The notes under the pieces were generated by a model. The model made no database searches and was not told the DNA's origin. It worked only from the letters and a program-made list of their open reading frames with translations. Below are positions 1-4,660 of a DNA stretch of 5,178 nt, piece by piece. The translations under genes and the position numbers were made by a program. The stretch's first letter is position 1, and every line of letters starts with the position of its first letter. Source of the stretch: an uncultured Collinsella sp. (GTDB lineage: Bacteria; Actinomycetota; Coriobacteriia; Coriobacteriales; Coriobacteriaceae); NCBI GenBank assembly GCA_900556205.1, contig USNX01000106.1, positions 1 to 5,178 on the forward strand, read 5' to 3'.

Positions 1-1498
1 GCTTATCTTCGGTGAGCGGCTGGGCGATACCGTTGACCTCGACAAAGGAGCAGATCTCGAGCATTTCCTCGGCAGCTCCCTTGGTAACCATCTGGGTTTT
101 GCCTTGGGAGTCGGCGACAACTACGCTCAGGCGACGGCGCGAGAAATCGAAGGGAACCTCGTCGACCTTGGTATAACGGTCGCGCAGAGTCTGGCCCAAC
201 ATGGAATCGGGCACGACGGTCGAGGGCGTCACATCGGCACGGTCGATTACGGCCAGGTCGATAAGGTTTTTGAGACCGGTCTGGAAGAAGCTGTTCAAAA
301 ACGCATGGCGCAGCACACGCGTGTCCTCGTCGCCATCGGTGTTGAGGTAGCGCTCGAGCACGATGCGGTCTTCGGTGAGGGTGCCGGTCTTGTCGCAGCA
401 CAGGACGTCCATCGCGCCAAGGTTTTGAATCGCCGGCAGCTCCTTGACGATAACCTGGCGACGGGCGAGGTCCTTGGCGCCCTGCGACAGGCTCGTGGTC
501 ACGATAACGGGAAGCATCTGCGGCGTGATGCCCACGGCCACGCTCGTGGCGAACAGCAGCGCGTCGATGACGTTGCCCTTGGTGGTGGCGTTGATGGCAA
601 AGACGGCCGGCGCCATAACGAGCATCAGGCGCACCAGCAACATGGAGACGCTCGAGACGCCGCGATCAAACGCGTTCTTTTCGCCGCGCCCGTTGAGCAT
701 CTTGGCGATGCCGCCCAGGTAGGTGTCCGAGCCGGTGGCAACGACAAGCGCCATGGCGGTGCCGTTTTGCACGGAGGTGCCGGTAAAGACGATGTTCTTG
801 CAGGCGGAGAGTGGCAGTGCGGAGCCGTCGGCGCCCTCGACGACGGTGACGGCGGTGGTCTTCTCGACGGCCTCGCTCTCGCCGGTGAGTGCGGACTCGA
901 TCACAAACAGGTCGCGCGCGGTGATGATGCGGGCATCTGCCGGCACCATATCGCCGGCAGAGAGGCGGATTACATCGCCGGGGACGAGCTCGTCGAAGGG
1001 GATCTCGATGCGCTCGCCGTCGCGCAGAGCAGTGCAGGTGTTGGAGACCAGGTCCTTAAGGGCCTCGGCCGCATTGCCGCTGCGGGCTTCCTGGATAAAC
1101 TTCATGCCGCCCGATACCAGCAGCATGATGCCGATGACGATGACCGTGGAGGGGTCGCGCTGCGGTTCGGGCACGGCGAGCACGTCGATGTAGAGCGAGA
1201 CCAGCGCGAGCGCGGCGAGGATGCCGGCGAAGGGATCGATGAACGCGTCGGCGATGCGGCGGGCGAGCGTTTTGGTCGTTGCCTCGATGGTGTTGGGGCC
1301 GACGGCGTTCAGGCGCTCGGTTGCCTGCTCGACGGTGAGGCCGTTTGCCGTGGCGTCAAGCAGTACGAGGGCGTCCTCTGCACTATGGGTGGCGGCGAAT
1401 ATGGTGTTCTTGGACAGGCCGGTATGAGCGGCAGGGCGCGCCGTGCGGCGGCGCTTGGAGATGGCTTCGAGTGCCGTGACGGTTTTGAGCATCAGCAT
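1..1498 (-). CDS. mgtA: Magnesium-translocating P-type ATPase (MgtA type), 3' partial
   Basis: Membrane pump of the P3B family that imports Mg2+ using ATP. Reading the minus strand from 1498 gives 499 uninterrupted codons running off the window edge; E. coli-type MgtA is about 900 residues, so roughly the C-terminal 400 are missing. Visible in order: a basic N-terminus, a cation-ATPase N-terminal domain (about 37-80), membrane helices M1-M2 (about 85-130), the actuator motif LTGES (204-208), M3-M4 (about 283-340) containing ITPQMLP, the phosphorylation motif CDKTGT with Asp369, and a nucleotide-binding loop KGA (473-475). GAMDVLC before the phosphorylated Asp and TGLKNLIDLAV (407-417) are typical of MgtA rather than calcium or heavy-metal pumps. 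E. coli MgtA, as I recall it, has Glu where this protein has Gln327 in the PxMLP motif. AAGGAGG lies 5 nt before the ATG at 1498; an in-frame ATG two codons later (1492) is the alternative start. The gene diverges from pyrE and has a long leader carrying a small ORF. Confidence 0.93.
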   Translation of the reverse strand, partial: MLMLKTVTALEAISKRRRTARPAAHTGLSKNTIFAATHSAEDALVLLDATANGLTVEQATERLNAVGPNTIEATTKTLARRIADAFIDPFAGILAALALVSLYIDVLAVPEPQRDPSTVIVIGIMLLVSGGMKFIQEARSGNAAEALKDLVSNTCTALRDGERIEIPFDELVPGDVIRLSAGDMVPADARIITARDLFVIESALTGESEAVEKTTAVTVVEGADGSALPLSACKNIVFTGTSVQNGTAMALVVATGSDTYLGGIAKMLNGRGEKNAFDRGVSSVSMLLVRLMLVMAPAVFAINATTKGNVIDALLFATSVAVGITPQMLPVIVTTSLSQGAKDLARRQVIVKELPAIQNLGAMDVLCCDKTGTLTEDRIVLERYLNTDGDEDTRVLRHAFLNSFFQTGLKNLIDLAVIDRADVTPSTVVPDSMLGQTLRDRYTKVDEVPFDFSRRRLSVVVADSQGKTQMVTKGAAEEMLEICSFVEVNGIAQPLTEDK

Positions 1499-1504
1499 AG
1501 GGTC

Positions 1505-1521
1505 CTCCTTGTTGAAGGGAG
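1505..1521 (-). promoter_or_regulatory. mgtA ribosome binding site inside a small hairpin
   Basis: In the minus-strand RNA, AAGGAG of the mgtA Shine-Dalgarno (1510-1505) can pair with CUC-C-CUU just upstream (1521-1515): six base pairs, one bulged C at 1519 and a CAAC loop (1511-1514). The pairing covers the SD core, so access to it may be controlled. The stem is short; the complementarity is seen in the sequence, the regulatory role is inference. Confidence 0.4.
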
Positions 1522-1583
1522 TTAGCGTACGTGTCGTATTTGCTTCAAAAAACCTAGATGTCGCTCACGTCAAGCTCTTGAGC

Positions 1584-1611
1584 CCACAAAGGGTGCAGCG
1601 CGCCTTTGTGG
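1584..1611 (-). other. Perfect 9-bp hairpin in the mgtA leader
   Basis: CCACAAAGG (1611-1603) and CCTTTGTGG (1592-1584) are exact complements around a 10-nt loop, in the space between the small ORF stop and the mgtA start. No U-run follows directly on the minus strand, so it is not a simple intrinsic terminator. It could be a pause or anti-terminator element of the leader. Confidence 0.45.
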
Positions 1612-1637
1612 TGGTTTTGGCGATCTGCCGGTGGCGT

Positions 1638-1709
1638 TTATGCGTGTGCGGAGTCCTCGCGGCGTGCCGAGGGCGACATGCAGGTTTTTCGACTAGGACT
1701 GCCTTCCAT
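1638..1709 (-). CDS. Small leader ORF upstream of mgtA, 23 codons
   Basis: On the minus strand an AGGAGGT Shine-Dalgarno (1721-1715) sits 5 nt before an ATG at 1709-1707 and opens a 23-codon frame ending in TAA at 1640-1638. The peptide begins MEGSPSRKTCMSP and ends SARREDSAHA. It is polar, with several Arg and Ser and two Pro, and no membrane segment or signal peptide. It ends 139 nt before the mgtA start, on the same strand and downstream of the candidate promoter. Its SD is at least as strong as that of mgtA, and its codons take part in several leader pairings, which suggests a cis-acting regulatory peptide comparable in position to MgtL of Salmonella mgtA. There is no recognisable sequence similarity to MgtL. 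A chance ORF is possible, but the SD quality and spacing argue for translation. Confidence 0.5.
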   Translation of the reverse strand: MEGSPSRKTCMSPSARREDSAHA

Positions 1710-1744
1710 GGCACACCTCCTAAAGGCTGAGCGCAGCGCGCTTT

Positions 1745-1765
1745 GGGTATCTCGTACCCCTTTTT
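1745..1765 (+). terminator. Weak terminator-like hairpin, plus strand
   Basis: GGGTA, a TCTCG loop, TACCC, then C and five T: a 5-bp stem followed by a short T-run on the plus strand, in the mgtA-pyrE divergent space. No gene upstream on this strand needs terminating here. It might stop antisense transcription crossing the mgtA leader, or it may simply be the reverse face of a leader hairpin. Confidence 0.2.
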
Positions 1766-1776
1766 AATCCGCCCGT

Positions 1777-1805
1777 ATTCTTGATGAGGGGGTTTGCTAT
1801 GTCAA
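1777..1805 (-). promoter_or_regulatory. Candidate promoter for the small ORF and mgtA
   Basis: On the minus strand a perfect -35 TTGACA (1805-1800) is followed after exactly 17 nt by AAGAAT (1782-1777), four of six matches to the -10 consensus. Transcription would start near 1770, about 60 nt before the small ORF ATG and about 270 nt before mgtA. The perfect -35 and ideal spacing support it; the -10 is mediocre, as expected of a regulated promoter. Confidence 0.45.
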
Positions 1806-1872
1806 CCCCATTGTTCGGAAAACCATTCCCCCTGACAAAGCCTTTACAGAATGCCGTGGCTCCAAAGCACGC

Positions 1873-1901
1873 CCACATCGACGCCTCGCCTGCGCTAAAC
1901 T
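1873..1901 (+). promoter_or_regulatory. Tentative pyrE promoter
   Basis: TAAACT at 1896-1901 is the best -10-like hexamer close to pyrE, about 35 nt before the ATG; 17 nt upstream lies CCACAT (1873-1878), a poor -35. No stronger pair is visible between 1800 and 1930. A promoter must exist in this region because mgtA points the other way, but this exact placement is uncertain. Confidence 0.22.
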
Positions 1902-1935
1902 GGAAGGCACGTACGCGATTACGAGAGGAGCCCGC

Positions 1936-2619
1936 ATGGAGGCTTACAAGCAAGAGTTCATCAAGTTTATGGTCGAGTCCGACGTGCTTAAGTTTGGCAG
2001 CTTTACGCTCAAGAGCGGCCGTCAGTCCCCGTTCTTTATGAACGCCGGCGCCTACGTGACGGGCTATCAGCTCAAGAAGCTGGGCGAGTACTATGCCCAG
2101 GCCATTCACGACAATTTCGGCGACGACTTTGACGTGCTGTTTGGGCCTGCTTACAAGGGTATTCCCCTGGCCGTCGTCACCGCCATTGCCTATCACGAAC
2201 TGTACGGCAAGGAGGTCAAGTACTGCTGCGACCGCAAGGAGGCCAAGGACCACGGTGCCGATAAGGGCAACCTGCTGGGTTATGAGCCCAAGGACGGTGA
2301 CCGTGTGGTCATGGTCGAGGACGTCACCACCAGCGGCAAGTCCATCGACGAGACCTATCCCAAGGTTAAGGCTGCTGCCGATGTCGAGATTAAGGGCCTG
2401 ATCGTGTCCCTCAACCGCATGGAGGTCGGCAAGGGTGGCGTGACCACCGCGCAGAAGGAGATCGAGGCCAAGTACGGTTTCCCCGTCGCGAGCATCGTCT
2501 CCATGGCCGAGGTTGTCGAGACCCTCTACAACCACGAGATCGACGGCAAGGTCGTCATCGACGACGAGCTCAAGACCGCCATCGACGCCTACTACGAGCA
2601 GTACGGAGCTCGGGAGTAG
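1936..2619 (+). CDS. pyrE: Orotate phosphoribosyltransferase
   Basis: Cytoplasmic enzyme of de novo pyrimidine synthesis that joins orotate to PRPP, giving orotidine 5'-phosphate and pyrophosphate. The 227-residue product has the expected length (about 210-230). Visible elements are LKSGRQSPFF (25-34) with the conserved Lys26, GPAYKGIPLA (70-79), the mobile catalytic loop RKEAKDHG (100-107), and the PRPP-binding motif VVMVEDVTTSGKS (124-136) with paired acidic residues Glu128-Asp129. The layout matches the E. coli PyrE subfamily closely. The ATG is set by AGGAG (1926-1930) with 5-nt spacing. No other pyrimidine gene lies in the window: pyrE stands alone, divergent from mgtA and convergent with fic, and is followed by its own hairpin and terminator. 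Base composition is typical of the core genes here, with no sign of transfer. Confidence 0.97.
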   Translation: MEAYKQEFIKFMVESDVLKFGSFTLKSGRQSPFFMNAGAYVTGYQLKKLGEYYAQAIHDNFGDDFDVLFGPAYKGIPLAVVTAIAYHELYGKEVKYCCDRKEAKDHGADKGNLLGYEPKDGDRVVMVEDVTTSGKSIDETYPKVKAAADVEIKGLIVSLNRMEVGKGGVTTAQKEIEAKYGFPVASIVSMAEVVETLYNHEIDGKVVIDDELKTAIDAYYEQYGARE

Positions 2620-2622
2620 GTA

Positions 2623-2650
2623 GTTACGCGGGTTTACCAACCCGTGTAAC
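2623..2650 (+). other. Strong hairpin just after pyrE, no T-run
   Basis: GTTACGCGGGTT (2623-2634) and AACCCGTGTAAC (2639-2650) form a 12-bp stem with one G-U pair and a TACC loop, starting 3 nt after the pyrE stop. No T-run follows, so it is more likely a 3'-end stabiliser or a palindromic repeat than an intrinsic terminator. Confidence 0.55.
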
Positions 2651-2655
2651 GGCTC

Positions 2656-2682
2656 GACGCTGCGCGGGCCGCATTTGGACAA
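2656..2682 (-). repeat. Short intergenic repeat, copy A (inverted)
   Basis: This stretch, centred on CGGGCCGCATTTG (2665-2677), is the reverse complement, with a few small differences, of the repeats at 2743-2770 and 2794-2821. The 13-nt core is an exact inverted match to 2749-2761, so A and B together could form a large stem with the pyrE terminator in its loop. No coding potential. Confidence 0.5.
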
Positions 2683-2700
2683 TCTGACGTTCAACTTCAA

Positions 2701-2733
2701 GGGCGCGACCAGAAGGTCAGCGCCCTTTCGTTT
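2701..2733 (+). terminator. Intrinsic terminator of pyrE
   Basis: GGGCGCGACC, an AGAA loop, then GGTC-A-GCGCCC make a 10-bp GC-rich stem with a single bulged A (2701-2725), followed by TTTCGTTT (2726-2733). It lies about 80 nt after the pyrE stop and is the clearest terminator in the window. Confidence 0.7.
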
Positions 2734-2742
2734 CACGTCACC

Positions 2743-2770
2743 TTGTCTCAAATGCGGCCCGCTCGCTGTC
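2743..2770 (+). repeat. Short intergenic repeat, copy B
   Basis: 28-nt unit with core AATGCGGCCCGCTCGCTGTC (2751-2770). It matches copy C at 23 of 28 positions by hand alignment, in the same orientation, and copy A in inverted orientation. The arrangement resembles REP-type extragenic repeats. Confidence 0.55.
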
Positions 2771-2793
2771 CGTTCTCTACCTGCGGCGTCGTC

Positions 2794-2821
2794 TTGCTCC
2801 GAATGCGGCCCGTTCGCTGTC
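2794..2821 (+). repeat. Short intergenic repeat, copy C
   Basis: Second direct copy of the 28-nt unit, beginning 51 bp after copy B. Its 20-nt core at 2802-2821 differs from that of copy B by a single base (GTTCGC instead of GCTCGC). Confidence 0.55.
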
Positions 2822-2849
2822 GTTGCCGAAACATCGGCGATGCCGGACT

Positions 2850-2876
2850 AGTCATTGGGGACGTTCATAAATGACT
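2850..2876. repeat. Small inverted repeat AGTCATT/AATGACT
   Basis: Perfect 7-bp arms (2850-2856 and 2870-2876) around GGGGACGTTCATA, directly before the large hairpin repeat at 2887. It may be the outer end of that repeat family or a separate short element; nothing codes here. Confidence 0.35.
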
Positions 2877-2886
2877 GCTCAGGAAT

Positions 2887-2950
2887 GAGCGTGGATAATC
2901 TCCCGTTTTTGGCCTGTGTGCGGGCTCAAAGTGGGAGATTATCCGCGCTC
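2887..2950. repeat. Long palindromic hairpin repeat, copy 1
   Basis: Arms GAGCGTGGATAATCTCCC (2887-2904) and GGGAGATTATCCGCGCTC (2933-2950) pair over 18 positions with one G-U. The interior adds a second stem (TTTTGGCC with GGCTCAAA, one mismatch), so nearly all 64 nt fold into one long hairpin. A diverged copy in the same orientation lies at 4322-4391; the two enclose the fic gene. This copy is 27 nt past the fic stop and could block or end fic transcription, though no T-run follows. Confidence 0.75.
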
Positions 2951-2976
2951 GCTTTAATTCGCCTGGGCTGCGATGC

Positions 2977-4149
2977 CTATCTAATCGGCTCAGCGTCTTC
3001 CCTGAGAATCGAAAGATACTCTTCATACCCGTACTGCCGGTATCTCTGTCTTGACTCGTCGAGCGGACGGAGGATACCCAATTCTTCAAATGATTTGACG
3101 AGCGAGCTCGCGGTACTCCTGCCGATATCGAGTTGGGCAGCGATGAATGCGGTGTCGACGATGGGGTGCTCTTCAAGAATGCCCAACAGCCTTTGCCCGT
3201 TTGCAGCAGTCCTTCCGAGATTTTCGGTAATGGTTGCTGTGGAACGGTTATGGAGGTCAACAAGGTTTTTTAAAGACCCTACAGAGTCCTTCGCACTCTC
3301 AAGAAGACTGTTGCAGAAAAACTCTATCCATTCCTCGTAAGCGCCTCTCTCCCTTACGGATGTGAGTTGCCGGTAGTACTCGCTTCGATTTTTCTTGAAC
3401 TGGAACGATGGATAGAACAAGCAAGAATGAAGAACGCCATCATTGATGAGCATAAGTGTAATGAGAAGCCTGCCCAGGCGACCGTTTCCGTCTAGGAATG
3501 GATGGGCAGTTTCAAATTGGTAATGGACGAGCGCCGCCCGCACAATCGGATCCATTTCGACTTGAGGCTCATTGATAAAGCGTTCGAGGTCCTGAAGCGT
3601 GTTGCTCAAATCTTCAATGTTTGGAGGGACAAACGATGCGGTTGCAATGGTGCAACCTGAGGGGCCAATCCAGTTTTGTGAGGAGCGCAGCTCGCCAGGA
3701 TTTTTCTCCGTTCCGCGCACTCCGTCCAGCAGGACCGCATGAACTTGCCTAAGAAGTCTCGTGCACAAGGGCATCTTTTTGAGCAGTTCTACGCCGCGGT
3801 CGACAGCACGGATGTAATTCACGACGTCTGCGACATCTTTATGATGGAGTTGTGTTTGCGATGGACTAAGTAGGTCGTCAAACGTGCACTGGGTTCCCTC
3901 AATTTGCGAAGAAAGGAGTGCTTCTTTGCGCACGTACATTGTCAGATACATGTCGGCGTTGGGAACAAAGTAGAGCATGCCTTCAAGCTCTCCAAGCTTT
4001 CGTGAGCATGCGGAAAGCGTGCGATAGGTTTCCTCGGTGAGGTTTAGCTGCCTCAATGATTGCAAGGGCGTTGGAAAAAACGAATAGTAAGCCAATTTCC
4101 CCGATAGATTATTGCGGAGCGTTCCCTGGCCGTTCTCCTCGATTTGCAT
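2977..4149 (-). CDS. fic: Fic-domain protein with N-terminal inhibitory motif and C-terminal winged helix
   Basis: Likely AMP transferase (AMPylation of a protein hydroxyl from ATP); the target is unknown. Numbering from the upstream ATG at 4161, motifs are: a Fic_N-type region (about 20-100) with inhibitory motif SSQIEG (84-89; S/T-x-x-x-E-G/N), flap segment GPSGCTIATASFVPP (166-180), the complete active-site motif HPFLDGNGRLGR (220-231) with catalytic His220 and Arg231, and a helix-turn-helix near the C-terminus (about 333-365, FIAAQLDIGRSTASSLVKSF). This is the class II architecture known from SoFic of Shewanella. I prefer the ATG at 4149 (390 residues) because GGAGG lies 5 nt before it; the ATG at 4161 (394 residues) lacks a good SD. 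No antitoxin-like partner is adjacent, consistent with self-inhibition. Lower GC than its neighbours by eye, the operator-like repeats upstream and the flanking hairpin repeats suggest acquisition by transfer. The winged helix probably binds its own promoter. Confidence 0.92.
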   Translation of the reverse strand: MQIEENGQGTLRNNLSGKLAYYSFFPTPLQSLRQLNLTEETYRTLSACSRKLGELEGMLYFVPNADMYLTMYVRKEALLSSQIEGTQCTFDDLLSPSQTQLHHKDVADVVNYIRAVDRGVELLKKMPLCTRLLRQVHAVLLDGVRGTEKNPGELRSSQNWIGPSGCTIATASFVPPNIEDLSNTLQDLERFINEPQVEMDPIVRAALVHYQFETAHPFLDGNGRLGRLLITLMLINDGVLHSCLFYPSFQFKKNRSEYYRQLTSVRERGAYEEWIEFFCNSLLESAKDSVGSLKNLVDLHNRSTATITENLGRTAANGQRLLGILEEHPIVDTAFIAAQLDIGRSTASSLVKSFEELGILRPLDESRQRYRQYGYEEYLSILREDAEPIR

Positions 4150-4175
4150 CGCGCCCTCCATATCTTTAGTGCCGG

Positions 4176-4279
4176 AAACTCGTTATTAGGCTAATCATAT
4201 CAATTCTAATAACGAGTTTAAGGATTAAATAGTTATTAGAATTGATGTAAACAATCTAATGATAAGAAGTCGTTATTAC
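4176..4279. promoter_or_regulatory. Operator-like array of GTTATTAG half-sites upstream of fic
   Basis: GTTATTAG or its complement CTAATAAC occurs at 4182-4189, 4206-4213 and 4232-4239, with a 7-of-8 version at 4272-4279, in alternating orientation for the first three. Two perfect inverted repeats share the middle site: 14-bp arms AAACTCGTTATTAG (4176-4189 with 4206-4219) and 15-bp arms ATCAATTCTAATAAC (4199-4213 with 4232-4246). The block is AT-rich, unlike the rest of the window, and overlaps the fic promoter. The C-terminal winged helix of the Fic protein is the obvious candidate binder, giving autoregulation; that link is inference. Confidence 0.65.
4224..4251 (-). promoter_or_regulatory. 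fic promoter
   Basis: On the minus strand TTTACA (4251-4246) and TTTAAT (4229-4224), each five of six to consensus, are 16 nt apart. The spacer contains most of the operator-like sequence ATCAATTCTAATAAC, so a bound repressor would cover the promoter. A second -10-like TATGAT (4199-4194) lies closer to the gene but has a poor -35. Confidence 0.5.
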
Positions 4280-4321
4280 TTGACCATGGAGCTCAGCCTG
4301 GTACAGGGGGTCATCAAAAAT

Positions 4322-4391
4322 GAACGTGGATAATCTCCTGTTTTTGGCTCGGTGACGGCCTCAAAGTCAAAGTGGAAGATTATCCACGCTC
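4322..4391. repeat. Long palindromic hairpin repeat, copy 2
   Basis: Same family and orientation as 2887-2950. The left arm GAACGTGGATAATCTCC (4322-4338) and right arm GGAAGATTATCCACGCTC (4374-4391) pair with two mismatches. It is 6 nt longer than copy 1 because TCAAAG is tandemly duplicated at 4361-4372. It lies upstream of the fic promoter, beyond the operator array. Confidence 0.75.
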
Positions 4392-4395
4392 GTTA

Positions 4396-4660
4396 GTTAA
4401 GCGTCCGAAAATCCACACTCGCCAAACCTACCAAAAAGGGATGGGTTTATTTTGGCACGTTTCGGTCGGTGTCAGGAAGTGTCAGGGACGGGGCGGCGGC
4501 AGGACTCGAGAGCGAAAAGAAGTATCGGGCTTGGTGCGCCCGCTTCTGCTCGTCCCGTGCGCAGGCGATACTCGGCTTATCGACCCGCGATGCAAAGGAG
4601 ATGCTCATCCCACGAGCACTACCGGGAAGGGCTTGCGATTCGAGCCCTCGCCTTAGTATT
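4396..4660. other. Gene-free interval with several potential hairpins
   Basis: No convincing gene on either strand: the open frames lack ribosome binding sites and recognisable protein sequence. Plus-strand complementarity includes GGGAC/GTCCC (4485-4489 with 4552-4556) enclosing GAG/CTC and AGAAG-CGGGC paired with GCCCG-CTTCT (4518-4547, with a 3-nt bulge); CGATA/TATCG (4566-4582); and a 7-bp stem GGGCTTG/CGAGCCC (4629-4647). A chain of hairpins in GC-rich DNA can arise by chance; an unannotated small RNA is possible but unproven. Confidence 0.25.

Larger units (their letters stand above)
1499..1770 (-). promoter_or_regulatory. Long structured 5' leader of mgtA
   Basis: About 270 nt separate the candidate start of transcription (near 1770) from the mgtA ATG. 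Complementary segments in the minus-strand RNA are: GGGUA/UACCC (1759-1755 with 1749-1745); AGCGC/GCGCU (1742-1738 with 1734-1730); GUGUGC beside the small-ORF SD with GCACAC near its stop (1716-1711 with 1649-1644), enclosing AGUCCU/AGGACU (1700-1695 with 1657-1652); a perfect 9-bp stem CCACAAAGG/CCUUUGUGG (1611-1603 with 1592-1584); and AAAAACCU with AGGUUUUU (1689-1682 with 1555-1548). I looked for the conserved M-box (ykoK) Mg2+ riboswitch core and did not find it. Leader control of Mg2+ transporters is well known in other bacteria; that this one acts similarly is inference. Confidence 0.45.

Noticed and set aside
104..1525. Long plus-strand open frame of 473 codons
   Set aside because: Antisense shadow of mgtA: the minus strand carries LTGES and CDKTGT in frame, while this frame has low-complexity Gly/Asp/Val-rich sequence with no family resemblance.
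1499..1770. M-box (ykoK) magnesium riboswitch in the mgtA leader
   Set aside because: The conserved M-box segments (GGTGAGGCTCCT and GTCGAAAGACGCC-like blocks) are not present on the minus strand.
1720..2751. 343-codon minus-strand frame across pyrE
   Set aside because: Shadow opposite pyrE; Leu/Val/Gly/Asp-rich antisense translation with no recognisable motif, and it runs through the terminator hairpin.
2656..2821. CRISPR array
   Set aside because: Only three imperfect copies, one inverted, with unequal spacing and no adjacent cas genes.
2855..3340. Plus-strand frame of 161 codons over the hairpin repeat and the fic 3' end
   Set aside because: Opposite strand of fic, crosses the palindromic repeat, and lacks a good ribosome binding site.
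2887..4391. Insertion sequence carrying fic between terminal repeats
   Set aside because: The two repeats are direct, not terminal inverted, each is a self-contained hairpin, there is no transposase in the interval, and I see no target-site duplication.
4565..4655. tRNA-like segment with GATTCGAGCCC near 4637-4647
   Set aside because: The TTCGAGC loop lacks a matching 5-bp T stem, and no D or anticodon arm fits the 5' side.
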